Shown: positions 1 to 9,252, counted from the stretch's first letter. The stretch: 64,000 nt of DNA from Croceitalea marina (GCF_042684265.1 NZ_JBHULB010000006.1:362810-426809), one strand, 5' to 3'. The notes: generated from the sequence alone by a model not told the origin. Numbers and translations: made by a program.

Positions 1-296
1 AAGAAGTTGGGGTACGGAAAGTGCTCGGTGCCTCGATAAAGCAGATTGTACTGCTTTTTTACAGAGACTTTGTTTATCTCGTGGCCATGGCAACATTGAT
101 CAGCGTTCCCCTATTGTTCTTTGCCATGCAGCAATGGTTGGAAAATTATAGCTACCGTATTGAATTCCCTTGGTGGACCTTATTAGTGGCCTTGGGTCTT
201 GTCATGGTCTTGGCCCTGATTACCATCGGCTTTCAGACCTATAAGGTTGCACTATTGAATCCATCAAAAACATTGGGAAATAATGCACAAAACTAA
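1..296 (+). CDS. FtsX-like ABC transporter permease, C-terminal end (partial)
   Basis: The reading frame is open from the window edge and ends at 296, so only about the last 98 residues are present. It begins with the segment EVGVRKVLGAS, the conserved loop of FtsX/MacB-type permeases that comes just before the last membrane helices. Two hydrophobic segments follow, and the C-terminus carries the usual NPSKTL motif. Family members are inner-membrane permeases working with an ABC ATPase in lipoprotein or peptide export or antimicrobial resistance. The substrate cannot be told from this part. The first methionine in the frame (21) is internal and not the start. Confidence 0.85.
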   Translation, partial: EVGVRKVLGASIKQIVLLFYRDFVYLVAMATLISVPLLFFAMQQWLENYSYRIEFPWWTLLVALGLVMVLALITIGFQTYKVALLNPSKTLGNNAQN

Positions 297-341
297 TTTA
301 GAAAAGATAAAACAACAGGTCTATAAAACCAAAGTTAAACT

Positions 342-620
342 ATGACATACATGATCATCGAACGATATTATCGCTATAAAATCAAAAAACTGTATCAACG
401 AATGGAAATCGTAGGTCGACAACTTCCAGAAGGCGTAACCTATGTTGATAGTTGGGTGGACGAAGGAATGAGTACCTGTTATACTATTATGGAAAGCGAA
501 ACCTACGAGCAACTCAAAGAATGGATGAACCATTGGAAGGAATTTTGTGAGTTTGAAGTAATACCGGTTATTTCAAATGAACAAGCCAAAGAAAAAGCAC
601 TGAACCCACAACTACAATAA
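342..620 (+). CDS. DUF3303-family small protein
   Basis: A 92-residue cytosolic protein with the pattern of DUF3303: an N-terminal MIIERY strand, then LPEGVTYVDSWVDE, a central ESETYEQLKEW helix and a C-terminal FEVIPVISNEQA. The family is a ferredoxin-like alpha/beta fold, usually annotated as dimeric, with no established reaction. It starts 45 bases after the permease and its stop touches the next start, so it may be co-transcribed with the following gene. The family assignment is from remembered sequence pattern; the function is unknown. Confidence 0.8.
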   Translation: MTYMIIERYYRYKIKKLYQRMEIVGRQLPEGVTYVDSWVDEGMSTCYTIMESETYEQLKEWMNHWKEFCEFEVIPVISNEQAKEKALNPQLQ

Positions 621-1553
621 TTGAAATTAAAAATCAACAAAAAAGCTGTTTACTTAATACTTTCCATATGTCTTGGACATCTCGGTTATTCCCAAAAAGA
701 TACTGCACCAAGTAAAGAAGTGGTGGCTTTCTTGGATACGTTTCGCAAAGATTATGAGGCCATGTACAGGAACGAGAACTTTAGACTTGTGCAGGACCGA
801 TATGGAGAGAACGTGCGGTTGATGCCTGAGTTCCAAGAAACCGTTTTGGGTTTAATCCCATCCGCCATGTATTATGTGGCGTTTTTTGAAAGGTTCGAAA
901 TAGACAGCTATGGAAGGGAAAACATTGAAATCTTGGATTTGGAATCAAGAGTGGTGGAGCTCGGAAGGTTCCAAATGAATATTTCTGATATTGAAGGAGA
1001 ATATCTTTTAACGGGAAAATACCAAAACGTTTGGGAACTCACTTCAAAGGGCACCTATGAGCTTATTACCGAGGCATGGAGCTATGATAATTGGGTCGAA
1101 TTTGGTGATAAACTGAGATTCAAGGATGTGCCTTCCGTGCGAATGGCGCTAGAACCTCACATTTTAGTCAACGACAATATCAGCTTTGAGATTGAGGCAT
1201 TAAACTGTCTCATGGAGAAGGTCATTATGGAAGGGGACACCAAGCGATGGTCTCTGTTCTATTCAAATGATGCGATGCTCATAGGGGGCTTTCATCCTAT
1301 TGCGAAAGGACGCAAGGCCATTGAAAACCATTTAATCGAATTAAGTGAAGAAGAACCGCTGTTTGAAAAATTGGATGTGCGGACGGATGGAATAATTGAA
1401 TTGGACGGCTATGCGCTTGAATACAGCTCTACCATTGAAAATTGGAGGGATGATTGGAGCTCTGGCATCAGTACAAGCAAGAATATTAAGCTTTGGAAAA
1501 GGGAACCCAATGGGTCTTTGAAAATTTTCAGGATGATCAATATGTATGACTAG
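621..1553 (+). CDS. Exported protein with NTF2-like (SnoaL/DUF4440) domains
   Basis: This 310-residue protein starts with TTG directly after the stop of the DUF3303 gene. Residues 1-24 form a signal peptide (a lysine-rich start, then LILSICLGHLGYS). The C-terminal half (about 190-310) has the NTF2-like layout: a helix with MEGDTKRWSLFYSNDAMLIGG, then FHPIAKGRKAIENHL, and beta strands ending in WKREPNGSLKIFRMI. This matches DUF4440/SnoaL proteins, which mostly bind small ligands and are often not enzymes. The N-terminal half may be a second, diverged copy. No catalytic residues can be named. Confidence 0.7.
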   Translation: MKLKINKKAVYLILSICLGHLGYSQKDTAPSKEVVAFLDTFRKDYEAMYRNENFRLVQDRYGENVRLMPEFQETVLGLIPSAMYYVAFFERFEIDSYGRENIEILDLESRVVELGRFQMNISDIEGEYLLTGKYQNVWELTSKGTYELITEAWSYDNWVEFGDKLRFKDVPSVRMALEPHILVNDNISFEIEALNCLMEKVIMEGDTKRWSLFYSNDAMLIGGFHPIAKGRKAIENHLIELSEEEPLFEKLDVRTDGIIELDGYALEYSSTIENWRDDWSSGISTSKNIKLWKREPNGSLKIFRMINMYD

Positions 1554-1593
1554 TTCCTTCAGTACCAAATTAGACTATATGATGTGACCGGAA

Positions 1594-2187
1594 ATGAAAA
1601 AACAAAAAATCAAATACCATCTATCACTTTTAATGGGGTTATCGCTCCTGGCCTGTTCTGCGCAGTTACCACCTAGTGATTTTGAAAGTGCCATTGTAAA
1701 ATTGGTCACTGCATTCAAGGAAAAAGATCAAGCTACGGTAAATGGCTTTGTATCCAAAAAACAAGGCGTCATCATAGTGTTTAGGTTCGGAATATTTGAC
1801 CAATACCAGAAGACTGCAATCCTGGATTTTGAAACTCCGGTTCCAGACTATTTTCCATATTACGATTTCTCCACCGACTATAGAGTATCCTTTGAACCGC
1901 TGCCATCCTATGATTGTGAAACTTTTGAATGGACAAAAACCGGAATGTATTGTGACACCACTAAAACGAGTCACCTACTATCCAAAACAGCGAAAAACCT
2001 AAATACCTATATGGATGCCAACATTTCTGAAAAAGAAATTAAATCCTTCGAGAAGCTGGAAAAAAACAGTCATAGAATAGTGGTATGTGACCGTACTGAA
2101 GGTGAGTTTATTTTTTATCTAACGCGACTGGATAAAAGATGGTATTTGACCCTAATTGATCGGGTAACGACCGATTGTAGTTCATAA
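1594..2187 (+). CDS. Putative lipoprotein of unknown function
   Basis: This 197-residue protein has a lipoprotein signal: basic start MKKQKIKYH, hydrophobic stretch and a lipobox LSLLACSAQ with Cys at about residue 21. The rest is a soluble domain with conserved-looking cysteine positions (SYDCETFEW, GMYCDTTKT) and a C-terminal FYLTRLDKRWYLTLIDRV segment that resembles the end of an NTF2-like fold. I do not recognise a family. It lies in a run of exported-protein genes on the same strand. Confidence 0.65.
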   Translation: MKKQKIKYHLSLLMGLSLLACSAQLPPSDFESAIVKLVTAFKEKDQATVNGFVSKKQGVIIVFRFGIFDQYQKTAILDFETPVPDYFPYYDFSTDYRVSFEPLPSYDCETFEWTKTGMYCDTTKTSHLLSKTAKNLNTYMDANISEKEIKSFEKLEKNSHRIVVCDRTEGEFIFYLTRLDKRWYLTLIDRVTTDCSS

Positions 2188-2233
2188 AAAATTCAAGACT
2201 TATAAAACATACCCTTTCAGAAAAAACAAAATT

Positions 2234-3253
2234 ATGCTTGGAATAAAACATATCAAATTTGATGCGATGACCTACGTTTTACACTACAAAAACGGAAAAG
2301 TCAAAAAAGAAGGCAGAGGCCTCTCCTTCTTTTATTATGAACCTAAAAGTTCTATTGTGGCCATACCGATGGGAAGCAATGACCTCCCCTTTATTTTCCC
2401 CGAAACCACGAAGGACTATCAGACTGTTTCCATACAAGGCGAAGTGAGTTATCACATTGAAGACCCAAAAAAGCTGGCAGATATATTTGATTTTACGGTG
2501 GACAAAGAAGGTAAGCACAAAAAAAATGACCTGGAAAAACTGAACCAACGCATCATCAATATGGCCCGGTCATCAGTATCGGCCTTTATACTGAACACTG
2601 ATATGAAAATCGCTATTCATGCGGCGAAAGATATTGAAACCACTATAACATCAGGGTTACAATCGTCAGAAGCCCTTGGTAAAATAGGAATTCAAATTAC
2701 CGGTGTCAACGTTTCAGGAGTGCGACCCACGCCCGATATGCGGAAAGCACTGGAAACGGAAACCAGGGAAAAACTGCAACAAGAAGCGGATCAGGCCATC
2801 TATGAGCGACGAAATTTCGCCGTAGAGCAAGAACGTATCATTAAAGAATCTGAACTGAACACCGAAATAGCCGTAGAAGAAAAGAACAAACAGATAGTCC
2901 AAAAGAAAATGGAATCGGATGTCTTGAAAGCCGAAAACGATAAAAAGTTAAGGGAAATGACCCTAGGTGCGGATATAGCGGTAGAAAAACAGCGTGAAGA
3001 ATTTATCGCCTTAAAAACAACAAATGATAGAACCGAAGCCGAAACCCAAGGTTATGTTTTAGAGGCTACCTTAAAACCATATCGAAACTTGGATTGGAAA
3101 TTACTGACTGCGCTTCATACTAATGCGGACCCAAAAATGAACATGGCCCTTGCCTTTAGGGAACTGGCTGATAATGCGGAAAAAATCGGCAATTTAAACA
3201 TCAGTCCAGAATTGTTGAATTCCCTGTTAACGGAATCAAAAGACACCCAATAA
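2234..3253 (+). CDS. SPFH/band-7 (stomatin-like) domain protein
   Basis: A 339-residue protein with an SPFH domain at about residues 30-185 (strands around VSIQGEVSYHIEDPKKLADIFDF and a helix with RSSVSAFIL), then a charged coiled coil at about 190-275 (ETREKLQQEADQAIYERRNF and onward). SPFH proteins form membrane-associated rings or scaffolds in microdomains and often regulate proteases or partner enzymes. No N-terminal membrane helix is obvious, so this may be a peripheral member. Its stop codon overlaps the start of the NAD-kinase-like gene by one base, so the two are almost certainly translated from one message and probably work together. Confidence 0.85.
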   Translation: MLGIKHIKFDAMTYVLHYKNGKVKKEGRGLSFFYYEPKSSIVAIPMGSNDLPFIFPETTKDYQTVSIQGEVSYHIEDPKKLADIFDFTVDKEGKHKKNDLEKLNQRIINMARSSVSAFILNTDMKIAIHAAKDIETTITSGLQSSEALGKIGIQITGVNVSGVRPTPDMRKALETETREKLQQEADQAIYERRNFAVEQERIIKESELNTEIAVEEKNKQIVQKKMESDVLKAENDKKLREMTLGADIAVEKQREEFIALKTTNDRTEAETQGYVLEATLKPYRNLDWKLLTALHTNADPKMNMALAFRELADNAEKIGNLNISPELLNSLLTESKDTQ

Positions 3254-4188
3254 TGGACGCCGAATACGCCATAATCGTTAAAAACAAAACCCGTCTTGAA
3301 AGCTTGGTGACACGCTTCAACACAAAGGCTCAGGCAAAGTTCTACATCGAACGCCTTGGTGGGGATTTTAGGGATTATGAGCTGGAGCATGATACGTTTC
3401 ACCGTGTTCTGGATAGTGTACAGACCAATCTTTCAAAGGTCATCAAGTGCAAAATCGTGGAACGGGAATTTTTACCGTCCTATATTTTTTCAGATAACAA
3501 TATCATTGTAGTAGTAGGCCAGGATGGACTTGTGGCCAATACGGCCAAATATTCCAAAGGTTTGCCCATGATAGCCATAAACCCCGATAAAAAGCGATAT
3601 GATGGGGTATTATTGCCCTTTGATTCGCACGATTTCATTGATGGTGTTTTTTCAGTATTTGAGGATAACCATTATGCGAACACTTTACAGTTCGCCGAAG
3701 CCAAATTAAATGATGGGCAACGGCTATTGGCCTTCAATGATTTATTTGTTGGGCCATCATCCCATACCTCAGCACGGTATATGATTTCCTTTAAAAACTA
3801 CAAGGAGGAACAGTCTTCCAGCGGGATTATTATTTCTACCGCGGCGGGGGCCACGGGTTGGCTGAGTTCGCTGTTCAATATGGCCTATGGCTTAACCCAT
3901 ATGCTCCATGAGGATTTGGAGAGGAGAAAACCTGCGGTCAAAAGCAACCAGTTACTCTTTGCCGTTAGAGAACCTTTTAAAAGTGTACGTACCAAAATAG
4001 GAATCACAGTGGGGGAAATCCAAAATTCCACCAAGCTTTTTATAGAATCATTGATGCCCTCGAACGGTATCATTTTTAGTGATGGTATCGAAACGGATTT
4101 TTTGGACTTTAATAGTGGTGCTACTGCAGAAATAGGACTTGCAAAGGAAAAGGCAGTTTTGGTACTCAATAGAAATACAACGAATTGA
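3253..4188 (+). CDS. Divergent NAD-kinase-like protein
   Basis: This 311-residue protein has the layout of the NAD kinase fold. VVVGQDGLVANTAKY sits where kinases have GGDGT, MIAINPD follows, AFNDLFVG sits at the Asn-Glu substrate motif, and STAAGATGWLSS sits at the TPTGSTAY motif. The catalytic GGDG is altered to GQDGL while the central Asp is kept. NAD kinases use ATP or polyphosphate to make NADP. Whether this one still does is open; it might phosphorylate another substrate or only bind nucleotide. It overlaps the SPFH gene by one base, which suggests a membrane-linked partnership. Confidence 0.7.
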   Translation: MDAEYAIIVKNKTRLESLVTRFNTKAQAKFYIERLGGDFRDYELEHDTFHRVLDSVQTNLSKVIKCKIVEREFLPSYIFSDNNIIVVVGQDGLVANTAKYSKGLPMIAINPDKKRYDGVLLPFDSHDFIDGVFSVFEDNHYANTLQFAEAKLNDGQRLLAFNDLFVGPSSHTSARYMISFKNYKEEQSSSGIIISTAAGATGWLSSLFNMAYGLTHMLHEDLERRKPAVKSNQLLFAVREPFKSVRTKIGITVGEIQNSTKLFIESLMPSNGIIFSDGIETDFLDFNSGATAEIGLAKEKAVLVLNRNTTN

Positions 4189-4196
4189 ACGATAGG

Positions 4197-5162
4197 ATGA
4201 GAAAAAACATTTTGATTACAGTCCCTTTGCTCTTTGTGCTTGCATATATCGGAACAGCACAGGTTGACCCGAGCACCACTATTTTTAAAAAGGCATTTTC
4301 ATTTGACTTTAAAACGGTGAAAAGTCAATATGAAGCAAGTTTGAACAATGGATACGAAGGTGATAGCCTATTTTATGACTTGTGGTATCGGGGTTTAAAA
4401 CTTGAGAAGAACAAACATTATATCGATGCCACTGAAAAATATGAAAAAGCACTTCATGTTGAGCGTTCTGAAGTATCATCTTATGAGGTAAAATTTTCAA
4501 TCGGTAGGCTTGAGCTGCTAAAGGGATTGCCTGCAAAAGGCACAACTTTCTTGTACGAGTTTATTTCAGAAGCACAAAAGGAAATCGATGGTGAAAACAT
4601 GATGTGGAGCTTGACCGAAAAAGGGAAAAAGCAATTGAACAAAAAAATTGAACTCGCCGAGGAGTTATTGGTCTTTGCAAGGGACAACAAGGAAATTTTT
4701 GAAGTCAATTTACCAAAACAATCCGCTAAAAAAGACAACCCTTTTCGAAAACCCGCAGAGAAATTTCTTAATCGATTGCGTAAAGGATCCGAATTAAGTA
4801 GCTATTTCGGTGACTCATGGACCTTAAAATATTATAAAGACGACCGTTGTGAAGGGATGACCATGGGACGTTTAGGTGATTTGACAGCTCACCAAATTGA
4901 TTCGGATATTGAAATTACATTGAATAATGATGGCTATGGCTGGGGCAATTGTGAAAGAAAGGGACACAGTAGTTATGTATATCAATTCAATCTCAAACAG
5001 CTCGTCAAAGATTGGAACCGATATGAAATTACGGACGGACGCCAAATGGAACTTCACATTTTTTATATCATGGGCGGCGGGGAATCCGACTACATAAAGA
5101 TTTATTTCAATGAGCAAAACCTAATTGTAAAACTAGAATACCGGAGCGAAGATCCGGGTTGA
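4197..5162 (+). CDS. Exported TPR-like protein of unknown function
   Basis: The ATG at 4197 is preferred over a TTG 12 bases upstream because it begins a clean signal peptide (MRKNILITVPLLFVLAYIGTAQ-like). The mature protein has helical, TPR-like segments at about residues 65-110 (DLWYRGLKLEKNKHYIDATE) and 110-165, a basic linker, and a C-terminal beta-rich domain (about 210-320) ending in a YIMGGGESDYIKIYFNEQ region. The family is not recognised. It follows the NAD-kinase-like gene without a gap, so it is probably in the same operon. Confidence 0.6.
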   Translation: MRKNILITVPLLFVLAYIGTAQVDPSTTIFKKAFSFDFKTVKSQYEASLNNGYEGDSLFYDLWYRGLKLEKNKHYIDATEKYEKALHVERSEVSSYEVKFSIGRLELLKGLPAKGTTFLYEFISEAQKEIDGENMMWSLTEKGKKQLNKKIELAEELLVFARDNKEIFEVNLPKQSAKKDNPFRKPAEKFLNRLRKGSELSSYFGDSWTLKYYKDDRCEGMTMGRLGDLTAHQIDSDIEITLNNDGYGWGNCERKGHSSYVYQFNLKQLVKDWNRYEITDGRQMELHIFYIMGGGESDYIKIYFNEQNLIVKLEYRSEDPG

Positions 5163-5173
5163 AAGCTTAAAGA

Positions 5174-5632
5174 ATGAAGGGTACAATAGACATCGCCAAG
5201 CGAAAACCCATATGGATAGCACTATCCTTATTTTATCTGGATACGGAACTTCAAAAAAGTGACTACCTGGATATCGCTTATTATGTTCTTTTAAGCCCCT
5301 ATACCGTCACAGAAATAAAAGCAATCAACAAAAACGAAGTTTTCCCGGTACTCTATCACAACTTAACGAACATCGCGGGTGAATGGGGTTGCTTTAAGGA
5401 AAGGGTCTTGATAGACAACATTAAAAGCTATTTGAAAAGAAGGAATACCATTCAAAAAATACGAAGCAATATCAATTATGCTTTGTTCAAGGGCTACCTA
5501 AAAGAACATTGGGAACTACTTGATTTAGCCTACCGCGAACTACTGAACAACGGCCATGAAGATATTTTGAAAAGCCTGGCAGAATTAAAGAAAAGAAATG
5601 CCCCGTTCGATTTCGGAGACCAATTGAACTGA
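5174..5632 (+). CDS. DUF7079-like protein
   Basis: A 152-residue soluble protein beginning MKGTIDIAKRKPIWIALS followed by LFYLDTELQKSDY. The 'R-x-P-x-W-x-A-(L/M)-S-x-L-F-L-D-T-E' opening is what I associate with DUF7079, a small helical family of unknown role often met beside toxin or effector-immunity genes. It starts 11 bases after the preceding stop. There is no signal peptide, so it acts in the cytoplasm. The family call is from memory and the function is unknown. Confidence 0.65.
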   Translation: MKGTIDIAKRKPIWIALSLFYLDTELQKSDYLDIAYYVLLSPYTVTEIKAINKNEVFPVLYHNLTNIAGEWGCFKERVLIDNIKSYLKRRNTIQKIRSNINYALFKGYLKEHWELLDLAYRELLNNGHEDILKSLAELKKRNAPFDFGDQLN

Positions 5633-5658
5633 ATTAAGAACAAACAAACACACCGTAT

Positions 5659-5931
5659 ATGAAGGCCCTACTGATCAAACATAAAAAGCACCTATGGAGA
5701 ATTCCCGTTGGTCTATTGATTATTGGACTGTTTGCCCTAAGCCCAATCTTAATTGGGCTGATTGGTGCGTATATCACCGAGCTGAATACTGGTAAACCCT
5801 GTCATGAGGGTAATTGTTATTGGATGAGTATGCCGTGGTATTTGTTTATCACCTTTCCTATCGCAGGGGTTTTCTTTTTAGTATTCCTCCTAATTGTAAT
5901 CAACGATTGGTCTAAACTAAAAAAACAATGA
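5659..5931 (+). CDS. Small membrane protein
   Basis: A 90-residue protein with two hydrophobic helices (about 16-37, IPVGLLIIGLFALSPILIGL, and about 60-82, FITFPIAGVFFLVFLLIVI). They are separated by a short loop with two cysteines in CHEGNC, which would face the periplasm and could form a disulfide. The stop overlaps the start of the next gene by four bases (ATGA), so the two are translationally coupled. The family is not recognised. Confidence 0.6.
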   Translation: MKALLIKHKKHLWRIPVGLLIIGLFALSPILIGLIGAYITELNTGKPCHEGNCYWMSMPWYLFITFPIAGVFFLVFLLIVINDWSKLKKQ

Positions 5932-6707
5932 AAAAAACAGGAATAGCCCTACTGGCCCTTTTTATTCTTAGCTGTCAACCGAAACCGAAAAAGACACAGG
6001 TTCAAACCCCTGGTGGAGCATCCAATGCAGTTTCTTCCATTAGTTCCCAAAAAGGAAAAGGGAATTTTATGGATTTTTTTATCCATTTCATGTCTGACAG
6101 CACTTTCCAAAAAGAGCAGGTACGTTTCCCTGCACAAGTAGACCAAAAAACCATCACGACAAAGGAGCATTGGAGTCCTATGTCTTTTTCAAAAGAAAAA
6201 GTGTTTCACTCCCTAATACAATCTGATACCCTGAATTATTTTGAAAGGGACTTTGGTATTAATCCCATAAACGTATCGATTATCTGCTTTGAAACCTTAA
6301 CCATCGAAAATCTGACTTTTTATCCGAAATCTGAAACTTGGTACCTGGATAAGACCTTCAGAACGCACCTATCGGAAAACGATGACTATGCGTTTTTTTC
6401 CTTTATAAATACCTTCTCTTTGGACTCGGTTTTTCAAAGACATCATATCAGATTCCCCCTTCCTTATTTTCATCTGGATTACCAAAATGAATACGAAACC
6501 CTTAAGGACACCTTCCTTCTTGACACTTGGAAATATATCAACTTGAACAAATCATTAAGAGAACTGGTAACGCTAAATCAAAATATAGAATCAGACTACC
6601 GAGTGCTTTTGTTTAGGGGTGTTGCCAATGGTGTGCACCTAAAATACACCTTCAGATATATAGATAAGCAATGGAAGTTAATACAGATAGAGGACTATTC
6701 CACATAG
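5928..6707 (+). CDS. Lipoprotein, DUF4348-like
   Basis: A 259-residue lipoprotein whose signal ends in ALFILSCQPK, with the lipid-bearing Cys at about residue 16. Two similar segments are visible: FMDFFIHFMSDSTFQKEQVR at about 48-67 and FFSFINTFSLDSVFQRHHIR at about 151-170, each followed by FP. This F-x-S-D-S-x-F-Q-x-x-x-(I/V)-x-F-P pattern is typical of DUF4348 proteins, so this looks like a tandem duplication of the unit. It overlaps the upstream membrane protein gene. The role is unknown; it is anchored in the envelope. Confidence 0.65.
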   Translation: MKKTGIALLALFILSCQPKPKKTQVQTPGGASNAVSSISSQKGKGNFMDFFIHFMSDSTFQKEQVRFPAQVDQKTITTKEHWSPMSFSKEKVFHSLIQSDTLNYFERDFGINPINVSIICFETLTIENLTFYPKSETWYLDKTFRTHLSENDDYAFFSFINTFSLDSVFQRHHIRFPLPYFHLDYQNEYETLKDTFLLDTWKYINLNKSLRELVTLNQNIESDYRVLLFRGVANGVHLKYTFRYIDKQWKLIQIEDYST

Positions 6708-6734
6708 ACGAACCTTAACTTTTACCATAAAAAA

Positions 6735-7262
6735 ATGAAACACGATATACCAGAAATACGCTTTTACAATTCGAAGAAAAAGGCAATCTTACTCATGCTA
6801 TCGTGCGTACCGTTTATCATAGTCGGGATTTACTTCATTTCAAAAAAACCGATGCTGGGCTGGGGATCCGTGGTCATTTTCGGTTTTAGTTTCATCATGG
6901 GAATCATAAACCTATTGGACAACAGACCCAATTTAATTATCAATGAAATTGGGATTTATGCAAGAAGTGCCAGTAGAAATTACATTGTTTGGGAGTTGAT
7001 TCAAGATGCCTATTTCACTACGATTACTGGTCAAAAGTACATTTGCCTCATTATTGACAAACGATTCAAACCATCACAAACCAAAGGGATGCTCTATAGA
7101 AGTGCCGTGAAATTGAACGAGGCCATCGGTGCTCAGGAAATGAATATCTATTTGGGTCAAATTAAACATATAGATGAAGAAAAGCTGACCGACCTGATAC
7201 TGAAAATGTCCAATGCGGATACAGAACGGAAAGCCGAATTACTAAACAGCTATACCCCATAG
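6735..7262 (+). CDS. STM3941-like membrane protein
   Basis: A 175-residue protein with a short cytoplasmic start (EIRFYNSKKKA), two membrane helices (about 17-37 and 43-60) and a C-terminal soluble domain that begins PNLIINEIGIYARSAS and continues to an aromatic segment, much like a PH-type fold. This matches the small family NCBI calls STM3941. No function is established. It is the last of a tight run of small exported or membrane genes. Confidence 0.65.
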   Translation: MKHDIPEIRFYNSKKKAILLMLSCVPFIIVGIYFISKKPMLGWGSVVIFGFSFIMGIINLLDNRPNLIINEIGIYARSASRNYIVWELIQDAYFTTITGQKYICLIIDKRFKPSQTKGMLYRSAVKLNEAIGAQEMNIYLGQIKHIDEEKLTDLILKMSNADTERKAELLNSYTP

Positions 7263-7308
7263 GTTATTGGTTAAAAGTGCATGCGTCGGCAAGAAATAGA
7301 CCTTTAAA

Positions 7309-9195
7309 ATGAAGCAGTTAAAATCCGTATTATTCATAACCAGCCATTGGGTTCTGGTTCATTACGAAAACCATCGTTTTTTAGTAGACCTTGAAGAGTG
7401 TACTGCCCTGCACCATTTCCAGAAAGAAATCGGAATTGAGGTATTTGCCACCTCTTTATCACCAAACAGAAAAAGATTGGTGCTAAGTAACCTTGGGGCA
7501 CAAGCCACGATTTGGGATCTGGAAAAAAATGAAATTCGGCAATTGGGAGGGGTTACCCTAAATACCCAGGTTTTAGGTTGGGTCGATGACAACCATCCCA
7601 TTTTTTCGGGAAACCACGGTGGTGCCGGCACCATCAATCTTAACGAATTACTAGGCTATCCTGCCGAGGAGTTAGAAGAGTACATGGGCTGGAATCCAGG
7701 TTTTAAAGGCCTAAAATACTATGAAGATGAACTGCTCGTAGATGATATGATAAGGGAATCACCCGTTGAATACTTCACCAGCGACATTTGGGAATATGAC
7801 GGTAAGAAAACTGTTGTTGAAACTTTGGATGGAAGCAAGGATTTTAACCTGTATACCATTACTGATACCATACACCATGAAGTAAAGCGCTATGCTATTG
7901 AAGGACTGGAGTACCCGAAGGTATCGGTTTGTAACGACAATTTGGTGGTGCTGAACCTTAACGAATTACATGTCTTTGACCTAAGAACTGCGAAACAATT
8001 GGGCACTTACACACTTCCTAAGAAAAACGCAAGCATACAAACTGATATTGAAAGAACACGGATTTTTACGTATTGTGATGATAAACTTGAGCAATGGAAC
8101 CTAGATACCGGTGAAAAGGTTTCGGTTTGGACAGGAAGAAAATTGATGGGTTTTTCCATATCCGGTTCCAAGTGTATCCTATACAAGGATAACAACCAAA
8201 TACAGGTCTTGGATATGGAAACCAAGACGGTCCAACAATTGTTGGATATTAACGAGAGTAAAAAATCTGTAAAAATCAATATCATAAAGGTCGGCCGGAG
8301 CGATACATCAGAGGACATCTACAAATTGCTGGATACCGAAAATGAGTCACAATTGAACAAAGCATTTCGCCTGATTGCAAAGCTATCAGAAGATGAACAG
8401 ACCAAGTTTTCTTCTAGGATAAGGAACTACCCCTTTCAATGTTTGGTGGCAGGGCTGGAACTGCCCTATTTTAAAAACCTAAAACAGCTCGACCTAAGCC
8501 GTAAAAATCTAAAATTACTTTCCAGACGAATCGGGATGCTGGAACAATTGGAAATACTGGACCTTTCTTCAAATAATCTGCGTGACCTACCTCAAGAGAT
8601 CAAAAATCTAAAGCGACTAAAAACACTAAAGATTTGCTATAATAATTTTAAAAAATTACCGGAATTTTTATCTGAAATGCCCCAACTTCAGCATTTGGAT
8701 GTATTCTGTAATAACGTTAAAGTAATACCTCCTTGGATTGACCAACTTAAGCATCTTGAAGTTTTGGACTTGAACATGAACCGTATCAAAGAATCGCCAA
8801 AAGCCCTGTATTCCCTCAAAAATCTTCGCGTATTGAACTTGAAAAATAATACCATAAAAACATTGCCTTCTGAAGTTGGGAAACTCGGCCAATTGACCCA
8901 TTTGTATTTAGAGAAGAATGAACTCAGCGAACTCCCTGATGCCTTGTTTAAACTGGCCAAGCTGGAAGAACTGGACCTGTATGATAATCAAATTAGGGTG
9001 ATGCCGGACAAATTACGACAGTTGAAGGCTCTAAAAAGACTGATGTTGCACAACAACGAACTTCGTCATTTCCCGAATGTTTTGTCCGAATTGAAAGAAT
9101 TAAAAGACCTCATTTTGACCCAGAATTCTATTTCAAAAGAAGATAAAAAAATCATAAAAAAGAACGCTCCAAAAGAGTGTCGTATTACTTTTTAA
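7309..9195 (+). CDS. Beta-propeller plus leucine-rich-repeat protein
   Basis: A 628-residue protein in two parts. Residues 1 to about 310 have repeated blades with WDLEKNEIRQLGG, VFDLRTAKQLGTYTL and QWNLDTGEKVSVW, as in WD40 or quinoprotein propellers. After a linker (330-385), residues about 390-615 hold at least nine leucine-rich repeats of 23 residues of the type LxxLxxLDLSxNxLxxLPxEI (for example LEILDLSSNNLRDLPQEI). Both parts are protein-binding scaffolds. No signal peptide is seen, so it is probably cytoplasmic. No enzymatic domain is visible. Pairing a propeller with LRRs in one chain is uncommon in bacteria. Confidence 0.8.
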   Translation: MKQLKSVLFITSHWVLVHYENHRFLVDLEECTALHHFQKEIGIEVFATSLSPNRKRLVLSNLGAQATIWDLEKNEIRQLGGVTLNTQVLGWVDDNHPIFSGNHGGAGTINLNELLGYPAEELEEYMGWNPGFKGLKYYEDELLVDDMIRESPVEYFTSDIWEYDGKKTVVETLDGSKDFNLYTITDTIHHEVKRYAIEGLEYPKVSVCNDNLVVLNLNELHVFDLRTAKQLGTYTLPKKNASIQTDIERTRIFTYCDDKLEQWNLDTGEKVSVWTGRKLMGFSISGSKCILYKDNNQIQVLDMETKTVQQLLDINESKKSVKINIIKVGRSDTSEDIYKLLDTENESQLNKAFRLIAKLSEDEQTKFSSRIRNYPFQCLVAGLELPYFKNLKQLDLSRKNLKLLSRRIGMLEQLEILDLSSNNLRDLPQEIKNLKRLKTLKICYNNFKKLPEFLSEMPQLQHLDVFCNNVKVIPPWIDQLKHLEVLDLNMNRIKESPKALYSLKNLRVLNLKNNTIKTLPSEVGKLGQLTHLYLEKNELSELPDALFKLAKLEELDLYDNQIRVMPDKLRQLKALKRLMLHNNELRHFPNVLSELKELKDLILTQNSISKEDKKIIKKNAPKECRITF

Positions 9196-9252
9196 AACAA
9201 TCGACTGAATATATAAGTAAAGAGGGGTGGTACAAGAATTAAAATTTCTAAA

